Source: Ancylobacter sp. WKF20 (GTDB taxonomy: Bacteria > Pseudomonadota > Alphaproteobacteria > Rhizobiales > Xanthobacteraceae). From it: a DNA stretch of 64,000 bases. Below the pieces are notes generated by a model. That model was not told the origin of the DNA. It saw only the letters and a list, made by a program, of their open reading frames with translations, and made no database searches. Positions within the stretch are counted from its first letter, which is position 1. Each line of letters starts with the position of its first letter. Location: contig NZ_CP121679.1 of the NCBI RefSeq assembly GCF_029760895.1, positions 4,384,001-4,448,000 on the forward strand, read 5' to 3'. Below are positions 8,861 through 17,608 of this stretch, one piece after another. A program made the translations under genes and the position numbers.

Positions 8861-8961
8861 GTCATCCCCGGGCTTGACCCGGGGATCCAGCCGGCCCGAC
8901 GGGGCGACGCCGCAGGACGGTGCGCCCGGTCGTGGATCCCCGGGTCAAGCCCGGGGATGAC
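8861..8961. repeat. Perfect 29-bp inverted repeat (REP-like palindromic element)
   Basis: The arms at 8861-8889 and 8933-8961 are exact reverse complements over 29 bases, separated by 43 bases. Each arm is itself nearly palindromic around CCCCGGG...CCCGGGG. The word GTCATCCCCGGGCTTGACCC is a well-known dispersed repeat of alphaproteobacterial genomes. It lies inside the pnt operon, between pntAA and pntAB, and would form a very stable hairpin in the mRNA. Confidence 0.9.
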
Positions 8962-9015
8962 GGCGAGAGGGCGGGGATGACGGCCGGGAGGGGCGCAGGA
9001 CCGCCGAGCGACACG

Positions 9016-9064
9016 ACATCCGGGCGGTTGCGCCCATACGACCAACATCCGGGCGGTTGCGCCC
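9016..9064 (+). repeat. 20-bp direct repeat pair before pntAB
   Basis: The word ACATCCGGGCGGTTGCGCCC occurs at 9016-9035 and again at 9045-9064, a 29-base period with a similar CGAC just before each copy. It lies between the REP-like element and the pntAB ribosome binding site. It may be a duplicated fragment of a repeat element or a slipped-strand duplication. Confidence 0.8.
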
Positions 9065-9140
9065 GGCACCTTCAGGGGACAGGCCGGTCGCGGCGCGGCA
9101 GACACCGCGACCCGGCGTCGAGGCTTCAGGGGATTAGGAC

Positions 9141-9608
9141 ATGGCCAATCCGGTAGCGGGCGATCCGATCGCCCAGAACGCGGTGGAGGGCGCGCGCACC
9201 GCCGCGGAAGTGGCGCGGCAGGCGGCGGAGGCGGCGCAGGCCTATGCGGACGCGGCGGCCCAGCATTATGCGGAGATCGCGGGGAACGCGGCGCACGCCT
9301 TGTCGGGCGGGGCGATCGACCCCTTCGTGTTCCGCCTCGCCATCTTCGTGCTGGCGGTGTTCGTCGGCTATTACGTGGTGTGGTCGGTGACGCCCGCGCT
9401 GCACACGCCGCTGATGAGCGTGACCAACGCCATCTCCTCGGTGATCGTGGTCGGCGCGCTCCTGGCGGTCGGCGTCGACACGGTGGCGGAAGGCACGGGC
9501 TGGGCGCGGGGCTTCGGCTTCCTCGGCCTCATTCTGGCGGCGGTGAACATCTTCGGCGGGTTCCTGGTGACCAGCCGCATGCTCGCCATGTACTCGAAGA
9601 AGAAGTGA
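9141..9608 (+). CDS. pntAB: NAD(P) transhydrogenase subunit alpha, part 2 (PntAB)
   Basis: The protein has 155 residues, with AGGGGATTAGGA just upstream of ATG 9141. The first ~55 residues form an alanine-rich amphipathic helix ([20 protein letters not shown]), longer than in short homologues. Membrane helices follow near 57-75, 85-110 and 122-145, with [15 protein letters not shown] at the end, the typical PntAB C-terminus. It supplies part of the proton-translocating domain II in the inner membrane. It is 10 bases upstream of pntB and certainly cotranscribed with it. Confidence 0.93.
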   Translation: MANPVAGDPIAQNAVEGARTAAEVARQAAEAAQAYADAAAQHYAEIAGNAAHALSGGAIDPFVFRLAIFVLAVFVGYYVVWSVTPALHTPLMSVTNAISSVIVVGALLAVGVDTVAEGTGWARGFGFLGLILAAVNIFGGFLVTSRMLAMYSKKK

Positions 9609-9618
9609 GGGCGCCCCG

Positions 9619-11022
9619 ATGAACGCCAATATCGTCGCGCTGCTCTACCTCGTCTCGGGCGTCCTGTTCATCATGGCGCTGCGCGGGCTCTCCAGCCCGG
9701 CCACCTCGCGCCAGGGCAACCTGTTCGGCATGGTCGGCATGACCATCGCCATCCTGACGACGCTCGCGGCCTCGCCGCCGGCGGGTCTGGGCGGCTGGGC
9801 GCTGGTGATCGGCGGCCTCGCCATTGGCGGCGGCGCCGGCGCCTATATCGCCAAGAACATCGCCATGACGCAGATGCCGCAGCTGGTCGCGGCCTTCCAC
9901 TCGCTGGTGGGTCTGGCCGCGGTGATGGTGGCGGCGGCCGCGCTCTACGCGCCGGAAGCCTTCAACATCGGCCTGCCCGGCGAGATCCACGCCCAGGCGC
10001 TGATCGAGATGAGCCTCGGTGTCGCCATCGGCGCCATCACCTTTACCGGTTCGGTGATCGCCTTCGCCAAGCTCAACGGCAATATGAGCGGCAAGCCGAT
10101 CCTGCTGCCGGCCCGCCACTTCATCAACATCGCGCTGGCCGCGCTGATCGTGGTGCTGATCGGCGTGCTCACCGTGACCGAGAGCCACACCGTGTTCTGG
10201 CTGATCGTCATCGCCAGCCTGATCTTCGGCGGCCTCCTGATCATCCCGATCGGCGGGGCGGACATGCCGGTCGTCGTCTCGATGCTGAACTCCTACTCCG
10301 GCTGGGCGGCGGCGGGCATCGGCTTCACGCTTGGCAACACGGCGCTGATCATCACCGGCGCGCTGGTCGGCTCCTCCGGCGCGATCCTGTCCTACATCAT
10401 GTGCAAGGGCATGAACCGCAGCTTCGTCTCGGTGATCCTCGGCGGCTTCGGCGGCGACGCCGCGGCAGGCCCGGCGGGCGCGGTCGAGACGCGGCCGGTC
10501 AAGCAGGGCTCGGCGGAGGACGCGGCCTTCATCATGAAGAACGCGGCCAAGGTCATCATCGTGCCCGGCTACGGCATGGCGGTCGCGCAGGCGCAGCACG
10601 CGCTGCGCGAGATGGCGGACCGGCTGAAGGACGAGGGCGTCGAGGTGAAGTACGCCATCCACCCGGTGGCGGGCCGCATGCCCGGGCACATGAACGTGCT
10701 GCTGGCCGAGGCCAACGTGCCCTATGACGAGGTGTTCGAGCTCGAGGACATCAACTCGGAGTTCGCTCAAGCCGACGTCGCCTTCGTCATCGGCGCCAAT
10801 GACGTGACCAACCCGGCGGCGAAGACCGACCCGACCTCGGCGATCTACGGCATGCCGATCCTGGACGTGGAAAAGGCCAAGACCGTGCTGTTCATCAAGC
10901 GCGGCATGGCGGCCGGCTATGCGGGCGTGGAGAACGAGCTGTTCTTCCGCGACAACACCATGATGCTCTTCGCCGACGCCAAGAAGATGGTCGAGGATAT
11001 CGTCAAGAACCTCGGCCATTGA
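9619..11022 (+). CDS. pntB: NAD(P) transhydrogenase subunit beta (PntB)
   Basis: The protein has 467 residues. The first ~260 residues hold the remaining membrane helices of the proton channel domain II (start MNANIVALLYLVSGVLFIMA). The C-terminal ~190 residues are the NADP(H)-binding domain III, with VIIVPGYGMAVAQAQHALRE, AGRMPGHMNVLLAEANVPYD and VIGANDVTNPAA. It completes the transhydrogenase begun by pntAA and pntAB, which normally supplies NADPH at the expense of proton motive force. A strong intrinsic terminator follows about 90 bases after the stop. Confidence 0.97.
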   Translation: MNANIVALLYLVSGVLFIMALRGLSSPATSRQGNLFGMVGMTIAILTTLAASPPAGLGGWALVIGGLAIGGGAGAYIAKNIAMTQMPQLVAAFHSLVGLAAVMVAAAALYAPEAFNIGLPGEIHAQALIEMSLGVAIGAITFTGSVIAFAKLNGNMSGKPILLPARHFINIALAALIVVLIGVLTVTESHTVFWLIVIASLIFGGLLIIPIGGADMPVVVSMLNSYSGWAAAGIGFTLGNTALIITGALVGSSGAILSYIMCKGMNRSFVSVILGGFGGDAAAGPAGAVETRPVKQGSAEDAAFIMKNAAKVIIVPGYGMAVAQAQHALREMADRLKDEGVEVKYAIHPVAGRMPGHMNVLLAEANVPYDEVFELEDINSEFAQADVAFVIGANDVTNPAAKTDPTSAIYGMPILDVEKAKTVLFIKRGMAAGYAGVENELFFRDNTMMLFADAKKMVEDIVKNLGH

Positions 11023-11108
11023 GCAAGGCTGGACGCATCGGCCAGTGGCGACACACACTGGCCTGATCGTCCACCTGACTGCACTGACACGCCACGCTGA
11101 AAACACCG

Positions 11109-11137
11109 AAAAGGCCGGGCCCCCGCCCGGCCTTTTT
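11109..11137 (+). terminator. Rho-independent terminator of the pnt operon
   Basis: A 12-bp stem (AAAAGGCCGGGC against GCCCGGCCTTTT) with a CCCC loop ends in a run of five T. It lies downstream of pntB on the same strand. Confidence 0.9.
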
Positions 11138-11288
11138 GCTGCGCGGCGCCGCCTCCCTGACGCAGCGGCACTCCGTGCTGCGCTGCCGCGACTCTTTTGA
11201 TTGACGCAAAGGTGTAATGCATACCAGACTTCGACTTAAGACTAGGACGTGACCAGCCGCCGTGATCCCGAACCCTTGAGGAAACGCC

Positions 11289-11756
11289 ATGCTCGTCGCC
11301 GATCTGATGAAGCTGAAAAGCGCCCGCGTGCCGACCATCCGCATGACGGAAACCATTGAAATGGCAGCGACTTTGCTCAACCGCGAGCGCATCGGCGCGG
11401 TCGTGGTGAAGGACGCCTGCGGCTCGGAGGGTGTCACCGTCGTCGGAATCTTCTCCGAGCGCGACGTGGTCCGCGCCGTCGCCGAGAAGGGCCTGGCGGC
11501 GCTGAAGACCCCGGTCGCCGACCTCATGTCGCGCAACATGATCTCCTGCACCATGGAGGACAGCGTCGACCATGTCCGCGCGCTGATGGACACCCATCAT
11601 GTCCGCCATCTGCCGGTGCTGCAGGAGCACCAGCTGGTCGGCGTGCTCAGCATCCGCGACATCCTCTCCCACGACGTCCGCCGCGCCGCGGTGCTGGCCG
11701 ATGCGTCCGCCGCGCATCTTGCGCCGCTCGCGGCGGGCGACGCGCTGCCGGCGTAA
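11289..11756 (+). CDS. CBS-domain protein
   Basis: The protein has 155 residues, with GAGGAAACG ahead of ATG 11289. It is a stand-alone pair of CBS motifs: the first around residues 8-65 (VPTIRMTETIEMAATLLNRE, then GVTVVGIFSERDVVRAVAEKG) and the second around 78-135 (VADLMSRNMISCTMEDSVDH, then HLPVLQEHQLVGVLSIRDI). Such pairs bind adenosyl nucleotides or NAD(H) and regulate partner enzymes or channels. It stands alone between two terminators, convergent with rpoH, so the partner is not evident from context. Confidence 0.9.
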   Translation: MLVADLMKLKSARVPTIRMTETIEMAATLLNRERIGAVVVKDACGSEGVTVVGIFSERDVVRAVAEKGLAALKTPVADLMSRNMISCTMEDSVDHVRALMDTHHVRHLPVLQEHQLVGVLSIRDILSHDVRRAAVLADASAAHLAPLAAGDALPA

Positions 11757-11773
11757 GTCACTCATCGCGCAAT

Positions 11774-11804
11774 AAAAAAACCGCCCGGCTTGTACCGGGC
11801 GGTT
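11774..11804. terminator. Terminator hairpin between the CBS gene and rpoH
   Basis: A 10-bp perfect stem (AACCGCCCGG / CCGGGCGGTT, 11779-11804) has a six-base loop. The A-run at 11774-11780 becomes a U-tract on the minus strand, so it is best suited to end rpoH transcription. It may also stop the convergent CBS transcript. Confidence 0.85.
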
Positions 11805-11827
11805 GGTCGTTTTGGTGAGGCCCCGGC

Positions 11828-12739
11828 TCAGAAAGCGGGCGAATGGTCCTGCCGCATCGGCGCGGCTTCCATCTGGTGCACGCGGTCGATCACCGCCTTC
11901 TGCACCTTCTCGAAGGCCCGCACCTCGATCTGCCGCACGCGCTCGCGCGACACGCCGAACTCGGCGGCGAGGTCTTCCAGCGTCATCGGATCGTCCGACA
12001 GGCGCCGGGCCTCGAAGATGCGGCGCTCGCGGTCATTGAGCACCGAGAGGGCGCCCGACAGCGCGCTGCGCCGGTTGTCCATCTCCTCATGCTCGACCAG
12101 CGAAGTCTCCTGATCCTCGCGATCATCCTGCAGCCAGTCCTGCCATTCACCCCCACCGTCCAGATCGCCCCGCAACGGCGCATTCAGCGACGCGTCGCCG
12201 GACAGGCGGCGGTTCATGTCGATCACGTCCTGCTCGGTGACGCCGAGCTTGGTGGCGATCTGCTGCACCTGGTCGGGGCGCAGGTCGCCTTCCTCCAGAG
12301 CGGAAATCTGGCTCTTCGCCTTGCGAAGATTGAAGAAAAGCTTCTTCTGCGCCGCCGTCGTGCCCATCTTCACGAGGCTCCACGACCGCAGTATGTACTC
12401 CTGGATCGAGGCCTTGATCCACCACATGGCGTAGGTCGCGAGGCGGAAGCCCTTCTCGGGCTCGAACCGCTTCACCGCCTGCATGAGGCCGACATTGCCT
12501 TCGGAGATGACTTCGGAAATCGGCAGGCCGTAGCCGCGATAGCCCATGGCGATCTTCGCCACGAGACGCAGATGGCTGGTGACCAGCTTGTGCGCGGCAT
12601 CGGGGTCCTCATGCTCGCGCCAACGCTTGGCGAGCATGTACTCCTCCTGCGGCTCCAGCATCGGAAAACGCCGGATCTCCGCGAGATAATGCGACAGGCC
12701 GCCCTCGGTCGACGGCAGGCTCATCGTGGAACGGGCCAT
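11828..12739 (-). CDS. rpoH: RNA polymerase heat-shock sigma factor RpoH (sigma-32)
   Basis: The protein has 303 residues. The start is ATG 12739, with GGAGGGTG upstream, rather than the longer open frame reaching 13180. It begins MARSTMSLPSTEGGLSHYLA. It shows sigma region 2 (LRLVAKIAMGYRGYGLPISE, FRLATYAMWWIKASIQEYIL), the RpoH-specific box QKKLFFNLRKAKSQI and region 4 with the helix-turn-helix LEDLAAEFGVSRERVRQIEV. It directs transcription of chaperone and protease genes after heat or other proteotoxic stress. Alphaproteobacteria often have several RpoH paralogues; I cannot say which this is. Confidence 0.96.
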   Translation of the reverse strand: MARSTMSLPSTEGGLSHYLAEIRRFPMLEPQEEYMLAKRWREHEDPDAAHKLVTSHLRLVAKIAMGYRGYGLPISEVISEGNVGLMQAVKRFEPEKGFRLATYAMWWIKASIQEYILRSWSLVKMGTTAAQKKLFFNLRKAKSQISALEEGDLRPDQVQQIATKLGVTEQDVIDMNRRLSGDASLNAPLRGDLDGGGEWQDWLQDDREDQETSLVEHEEMDNRRSALSGALSVLNDRERRIFEARRLSDDPMTLEDLAAEFGVSRERVRQIEVRAFEKVQKAVIDRVHQMEAAPMRQDHSPAF

Positions 12740-12900
12740 AATGCACCCTCCTTCTTCTCGGTCCCCGTCATTGGGCGACCGCCTGCGGCCGCTGACGCCA
12801 ACCGCAACGCTATCATAGCAGGACCGGAGCGGTTTTGCGAAAGCGCAACGCGACGACCGGTCACGAAGCGTTGAGTGGGCGTCACTGCTTGTACGGGCCA

Positions 12901-13941
12901 TCAGCCCTCGGAGATCAACGCCGCGTGGAGGGCCGCGAGTTCCGCCGGAAGCGGGCTCTCGAAGCTGAGAAAGGCGCCCGTGCGCGGGTGCTCGAAGCCG
13001 AGGCGGGCGGCATGAAGCGCTTGACGCCCAAGGCTTTCCAGCTGTTCCCGCGCCACTAGGCCGAGCCGGTTGGCCTTGGTGCGCTGGCCCCCGCCATAAA
13101 CCGCGTCGCCCAGCAGCGCATGGCCGATATGGGCCATGTGCACGCGGATCTGATGGGTGCGCCCGGTTTCCAATCGGCACTCCACCAGCGCGGCGAGCGG
13201 GCGGCCCTCGCGGTCATCGAAGCTCTCGAGCCGCGTCCAATGGGTGATGGCAAAACGCCCGCTGGCCCGCACGGCGATGCGCTCGCGCGCCACCGGATGA
13301 CGGCCGAGCGGCGCATCGACCGTGCCGCTCGGCAGTTCCGGCGTGCCCCAGACGAAGGCGAGATAGGCCCGCTCCAGCGGGCCGGTGCGCCCATGGTCGG
13401 CGAATTGCGCGGCAAGTGCCTGATGCGCCCGGTCGTTCTTGGCGACCACGAGAAGGCCCGACGTGTCCTTGTCGAGCCGGTGGACGATCCCCGGCCGGCG
13501 CACCCCGCCAATGCCGGAAAGGCTGGCGCCGCAATGATGCAGCAGGGCGTTGACCAGCGTGCTGTCCGGGTTGCCCGGTGCCGGGTGGACAACCATCCCC
13601 GCCGGCTTGTCGATGACGATGAGGTCCTCGTCCTCATGGACGATGACGAGGGGAATATCCTGCGCCACCGGTTCCGCCGGCTCGGCCGGCGGCACCTCGA
13701 CGGTGAAGCGGGCGCCGGTGCTCACCTTGGCCGAACCGCCACTGAGCGGGCGGCCGTCGCGGCTCACCCGGCCGTCGGCGATGAGGGCCTGGAGCCGCGT
13801 GCGGCTGAGGTCGGGAAGATGCCGGGCGAGCACGCGATCGAGCCGCAGGCCTTCATCCTCGGGCCCGGCGGTGATATCGACGCGCATCGCCACCTCGGCG
13901 GCGACCTCGTCCCCCTCGTCCAACAACTCGTCCGGTGCCAA
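12901..13941 (-). CDS. rluD: RluA-family 23S rRNA pseudouridine synthase (RluD-type)
   Basis: The frame gives 346 residues from TTG 13941 (AGGAG six bases upstream). An ATG at 13887, with GAGGTGG in front, would give 328. An N-terminal S4-like RNA-binding domain (RLDRVLARHLPDLSRTRLQA) precedes the catalytic domain with the active-site aspartate in HRLDKDTSGLLVVAK and the conserved ETGRTHQIRVHMAHIGHALL. RluD-type enzymes isomerise uridines in helix 69 of 23S rRNA, affecting ribosome assembly and termination. It lies upstream of rpoH on the same strand. Its 5' end overlaps the start of a divergent small gene. Confidence 0.92.
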   Translation of the reverse strand: MAPDELLDEGDEVAAEVAMRVDITAGPEDEGLRLDRVLARHLPDLSRTRLQALIADGRVSRDGRPLSGGSAKVSTGARFTVEVPPAEPAEPVAQDIPLVIVHEDEDLIVIDKPAGMVVHPAPGNPDSTLVNALLHHCGASLSGIGGVRRPGIVHRLDKDTSGLLVVAKNDRAHQALAAQFADHGRTGPLERAYLAFVWGTPELPSGTVDAPLGRHPVARERIAVRASGRFAITHWTRLESFDDREGRPLAALVECRLETGRTHQIRVHMAHIGHALLGDAVYGGGQRTKANRLGLVAREQLESLGRQALHAARLGFEHPRTGAFLSFESPLPAELAALHAALISEG

Positions 13942-14282
13942 TGACTTCTCCTGTTTCAGACGACGACAAGCTCGATCCGGCGCAGGAGCGCGTGCTGCGC
14001 AAGCTGCGCGGCTTCGCGGCCGTTTCCGGCCTGCTCATGGGCTTCGGCTTTCTCGCCCTCTTCGGGGCTATCGGATACAGGGTCGTGGTCGGTTGGAAAA
14101 GCACGCCGTCCGAATTCACCGGCATGATCCAGTTGCCGAAGGGCGCCGAGGTGCGGTCCGCTGTGATTTCCGGCGATCTGATCGCGGTGACCCTGACCCG
14201 CGAAGGCCGGGTAGAGACCCGCTTCTTCGACCTCGCCACCCGCGCCCCGCGCGGCGCCATCGGCTTTGCCAGCGAGCCGTGA
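13941..14282 (+). CDS. Small single-span membrane protein, DUF6476-like
   Basis: The protein has 113 residues from ATG 13941; a GTG two codons earlier is possible, and neither has a clear ribosome binding site. A charged N-terminus is followed by one membrane helix (FAAVSGLLMGFGFLALFGAI, residues ~26-46). A periplasmic-type domain follows (MIQLPKGAEVRSAVISGDLI, RVETRFFDLATR). Similar short proteins sit beside RluA-type genes in other alphaproteobacteria (DUF6476, tentative). The start codon shares bases with the TTG proposed for the divergent synthase gene, so the two genes are exactly head to head. Confidence 0.7.
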   Translation: MTSPVSDDDKLDPAQERVLRKLRGFAAVSGLLMGFGFLALFGAIGYRVVVGWKSTPSEFTGMIQLPKGAEVRSAVISGDLIAVTLTREGRVETRFFDLATRAPRGAIGFASEP

Positions 14283-14385
14283 TGCCGGGCCTGTTATCCC
14301 CAGCCCGCCGACAAAATGCGCCAGCCGGGCACGAGGCGCCTTGATCCAGCGGCCGAATGGCTCTAATAGACCGCCCTGCCTAGAT

Positions 14386-14460
14386 GCGCCCATCGTCTAG
14401 CGGTCAGGACGTCGCCCTCTCACGGCGAAAACCGGGGTTCGATTCCCCGTGGGCGCGCCA
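14386..14460 (+). tRNA. tRNA-Glu (anticodon CTC)
   Basis: A complete cloverleaf is visible. The acceptor GCGCCCA pairs with TGGGCGC. The D-arm contains AGCGGTCAGGA. The anticodon stem TCGCC/GGCGA encloses the loop CTCTCAC with anticodon CTC. The T-arm GGGGTTCGATTCCCC is standard, and G discriminator plus CCA are encoded. Confidence 0.97.
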
Positions 14461-14680
14461 GCATCTCGGATTGTACATCTCCGGTCCGATGTCGTTGCAG
14501 AATGCAACTGCGGTAGATATTCGTCGTCACTGTAGATGCAGCACTGCCGGAATTCGCTGGCTACCGGCGACATGGCGCTGTCATGATCGCGTTGGCGCAC
14601 GTGACAGCAAACGCCACCGCCTGCTTGACGCGAACGATCCCCTGAAGCACTCGACACTCGTTTGATGAGCTTCAGACCGG

Positions 14681-16270
14681 TCAAAATCCCATCGCGGCCC
14701 CATCACTGCGGGGGTCTCCCGCGCCTTCGAGCGTGGCGTCGGGGCGGCGGACGATGGCGCCGGCATGGCCCATCATCGCGTCGAAGGCGGGTACCGTCTC
14801 CACATCGTGCCCAGCGTGGCGCAGGGCGGCGATGAGGTCCGGCGGGAAGCGATCCTCGAGCTTGAGCGTCACGGTCTCCGCCCCCCAGGTCCGGCCGAGC
14901 AGCCAGCGCGGGGCGGTGATCGCCGCCTGAAGCTCCTGCCCGAACAGGCCGTAGCGCGAGAACAGCGCCGCCTGGGTTTGCGGCTGTCCCTCGCCGCCCA
15001 TCGTGCCATAGACCATGTGCCGGCCATCCGCGAAGCTCGCCATGGCGGGGTTCAGCGTATGGAAGGGCTTGCGGCCGGGCGCAAGAACGCGCGGCCCGTT
15101 TCCTGTCAGCGCAAAACTTGAGCCGCGATTTTGCCAGACGATGCCGGTCTGCGGCAGCACGACGCCGGAGCCGAACTCGAAATAGATGCTCTGGATGAAG
15201 CTGGCCGCGAGGCCGGTGCCGTCGATGGCGCCGAGCCAGACTGTATCGCCGGCGGAAGGCGGCGCCGGCCAGGACAGCGCCCGCGCTGGGTCGATGCGCT
15301 CCGCCAGGCTATCGAGCACGCCGTCGGTTAGGAAAGCGCGCGGGTCTTCGCTCATCGCATCGGGGTCGCCGACCACGCGGTCGCGCACGAGGAACGCCTG
15401 CTTGGTCGCCTCGATGAGCCCATGCAGATGGGCGAAGCCTTCTGCCTCCCGCACGCCGAGCCGGCTGAAAATCCCGAGGATCATCAGCGAGGCCAGCCCC
15501 TGTGTCGGCGGCGGGAAGTTGAATAGCCGGATGCCGGGCAGGTCGACATGCAGCGGGGTGACGCGCGTGGCATGGCAGGCGGAGAGATCATCGAGCGTCA
15601 CCGGTGCGCCGGCGGCAGCCAGATCATGGGCGATGTCGCGGGCGAGCGGGCCACGGTAGAAGCTCTCCGTGCCCTCGCGGCCGAGCCGCTCCAGCGTCTC
15701 GCCCAGCGCGGGCAGCCTCATCGTCGCGCCGGTGGCCGGTGCGGCGCCGTCCGCGAGAAAGACATCGGTAAAGCCCGATATATCAGCGAGTTCCGGCAGC
15801 TTGTCGGCGGTGAGCTGGCTCTGGCTGGCCGTTACGGCGAAGCCGTTGCGGGCGTGCCAGACCGCATCCTCCAGAAGGCGGGCGAGCGGCAGGCGGCCGC
15901 CGCGTTCAACGCTCACCCGCAGCGCCTCGCCCCAACCGGCAACGGTGCCAGCCGTCGTGTTGGCGGCCAGAGGTCCACGCTGCGGGATCGCCGTCAGGCC
16001 CGCTTTCGCGTAGAGCTCGGGTGTCGCGGCCGTGGCGGCGCGGCTGCAGGCATCAATGCCGACCGGGGTTTCGCCCGGCGCGCCGATCAGCCAGAAGCCA
16101 TCGCCGCCAATCGCCGTCATGTGCGGGTAGACAACCGCCAGGGCGGCGGCCATGGCCACCGTGGCCTCGACCGCATTGCCGCCCTCGCGCAGCACGCGCA
16201 GCCCCGCCTCGCTCGCCAGATGATGCGGCGAGGTCACCATGCCCCGGCGGGCACGCACCGTGTTCAGCAT
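14681..16270 (-). CDS. Gamma-glutamyltransferase family protein, cytosolic type
   Basis: The protein has 529 residues and no signal peptide, unlike secreted GGT. It matches the Ntn-hydrolase GGT family from residue ~8 (GMVTSPHHLASEAGLRVLRE, GGNAVEATVAMAAALAVVYP). The likely autocleavage threonine is in SAGDTVWLGAIDGTG; the new N-terminal Thr would be the nucleophile. The C-terminal half has NPAMASFADGRHMVYGTMGG. Members cleave gamma-glutamyl amide bonds or act as related amidohydrolases or acylases; the substrate here is unknown. It begins 12 bases after dctM and is the last gene of the dctPQM operon, so its substrate or product may be what the TRAP system imports. Confidence 0.88.
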   Translation of the reverse strand: MLNTVRARRGMVTSPHHLASEAGLRVLREGGNAVEATVAMAAALAVVYPHMTAIGGDGFWLIGAPGETPVGIDACSRAATAATPELYAKAGLTAIPQRGPLAANTTAGTVAGWGEALRVSVERGGRLPLARLLEDAVWHARNGFAVTASQSQLTADKLPELADISGFTDVFLADGAAPATGATMRLPALGETLERLGREGTESFYRGPLARDIAHDLAAAGAPVTLDDLSACHATRVTPLHVDLPGIRLFNFPPPTQGLASLMILGIFSRLGVREAEGFAHLHGLIEATKQAFLVRDRVVGDPDAMSEDPRAFLTDGVLDSLAERIDPARALSWPAPPSAGDTVWLGAIDGTGLAASFIQSIYFEFGSGVVLPQTGIVWQNRGSSFALTGNGPRVLAPGRKPFHTLNPAMASFADGRHMVYGTMGGEGQPQTQAALFSRYGLFGQELQAAITAPRWLLGRTWGAETVTLKLEDRFPPDLIAALRHAGHDVETVPAFDAMMGHAGAIVRRPDATLEGAGDPRSDGAAMGF

Positions 16271-16282
16271 GTCACGCGCTCT

Positions 16283-17608
16283 CTACCAGCCGATCGCCGT
16301 GGGCAGCCAGGTGGCCACCGTGGGGAAGGTGAAGACGAGAGCGACCGCGATCAGCTGCAGCGCGATGAAGGGCACCACGCCGCGATAGATGTCGGCGGTG
16401 CGCACCTCGGGCGGGGCGACGCCCCGCAGGTAGAACAGCGCCCAGCCGAAGGGAGGCGTGAGGAACGACGTCTGAAGCACGGTGGCGATTAGCGCCGCCG
16501 CCCAAACGAGATCCACGCCGGCGTTCTGCATCAGCGGCAGGAACATCGGCACCACGATGTAGCTGATCTCGATCCACTCGATGAAGAAACCGAGCACGAA
16601 GATAATCAGCAGCATGAAGATCAGGATGCCGTCCGTCCCGCCGGGAACCAGCGCGAAGGCATCATGCACCAGCCGCTCGCCGCCGAGGCCACGGAAGGAC
16701 AGCGCGAAGACCTGCGAGCAGATCAGCACGAAGAACATCATGGCGGTGATGCGGGCGGTGGATTGCACCGTGTCCACCAGCGTCTTCAGCGTGAACCGGC
16801 CGGCGACCGCGGCGACCAGGATGGAGCCGAGCGCGCCCATGCTGGCGGCTTCCGTCGGCGCGGCGATGCCGCCAATGATCGAGCCGAGCACCGCCAGCAC
16901 CAGGCCGATCGGCGGCAGGCCCACCTTCAGCGCCTTCAGCCACAGCTCCTTGCGCGGCATGGCCCGCCGCTCCTCGAGCGGAATGGCGGGCACCTTGTCC
17001 GGCCAGATGATGCCGACGGCGAGCATGTAGACACAGAAGATGCCGGTCAGAAGCAGGCCCGGCATCAGCGCGGCCGCGAACAGCGTGCCGACCGACTCGC
17101 CGAGAATGTCCGCCAGCAGGATGAGGATGGTCGAGGGCGGGATCAGTTGGCCGAGCGTGCCGGAGGCGCAGATGGCCCCGCAGGACAGACTCTTGTCATA
17201 GCCGCGCCGCAGCAGCGTCGGCAGGGTGAGCAGGCCGAGCGTGACGATGGTGGCGCCGACAATGCCGGTGGTCGCGCCCATCATCATCCCGACCAGAATG
17301 ATGCCGAGCCCCATGCCGCCGCGCAAGCCGCCGGAGAGATGGCCGATCACCTCCATCAGCTCGTCGGCGAGGCGCGACTTCTCCAGCATCACGCCCATGA
17401 AGACGAAAAGCGGGATGGCGATGAGCGTGTAATTGGCCGTGACGCCGTAGATGCGCGCCGGCAGCAGGCTGAACAGCGTCGTGCCGAAGCCGAGCCAGCC
17501 GAAAAAGAAGCCACTGATCGCCAGGGTGAGCGCCACCGGCACGCCCACGAACAGCATGACGAAGAAAGACGCGATGCAGGCGATCGCCAAAATTTCATTA
17601 TAGGGCAT
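16283..17608 (-). CDS. dctM: TRAP transporter large permease (DctM)
   Basis: The protein has 441 residues with about twelve hydrophobic segments, starting MPYNEILAIACIASFFVMLF. It contains family features such as GVPVALTLAISGFFFGWLG, PLFVFMGVMLEKSRLADEL and GTLGQLIPPSTILILLADI. DctM is the sodium-coupled transport subunit of tripartite ATP-independent transporters. Its first codons overlap the end of dctQ by 11 bases. Confidence 0.95.
   Translation of the reverse strand: MPYNEILAIACIASFFVMLFVGVPVALTLAISGFFFGWLGFGTTLFSLLPARIYGVTANYTLIAIPLFVFMGVMLEKSRLADELMEVIGHLSGGLRGGMGLGIILVGMMMGATTGIVGATIVTLGLLTLPTLLRRGYDKSLSCGAICASGTLGQLIPPSTILILLADILGESVGTLFAAALMPGLLLTGIFCVYMLAVGIIWPDKVPAIPLEERRAMPRKELWLKALKVGLPPIGLVLAVLGSIIGGIAAPTEAASMGALGSILVAAVAGRFTLKTLVDTVQSTARITAMMFFVLICSQVFALSFRGLGGERLVHDAFALVPGGTDGILIFMLLIIFVLGFFIEWIEISYIVVPMFLPLMQNAGVDLVWAAALIATVLQTSFLTPPFGWALFYLRGVAPPEVRTADIYRGVVPFIALQLIAVALVFTFPTVATWLPTAIGW

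Noticed and set aside
8861-8961. Inverted repeat as a transcription terminator
   Set aside because: There is no U-tract, and the downstream genes need to be transcribed with pntAA; the REP-like interpretation fits better.
7441-9105. 554-residue minus-strand ORF with GLDPGIHDRAH-type sequence
   Set aside because: This translation is a known artefact of the GC-rich palindromic repeat, and the rest is antisense to pntAA.
14397-14684. Minus-strand ORF ending GNRTPVFAVRGRRPDR
   Set aside because: It reads through the tRNA-Glu gene on the opposite strand, a common false gene call.
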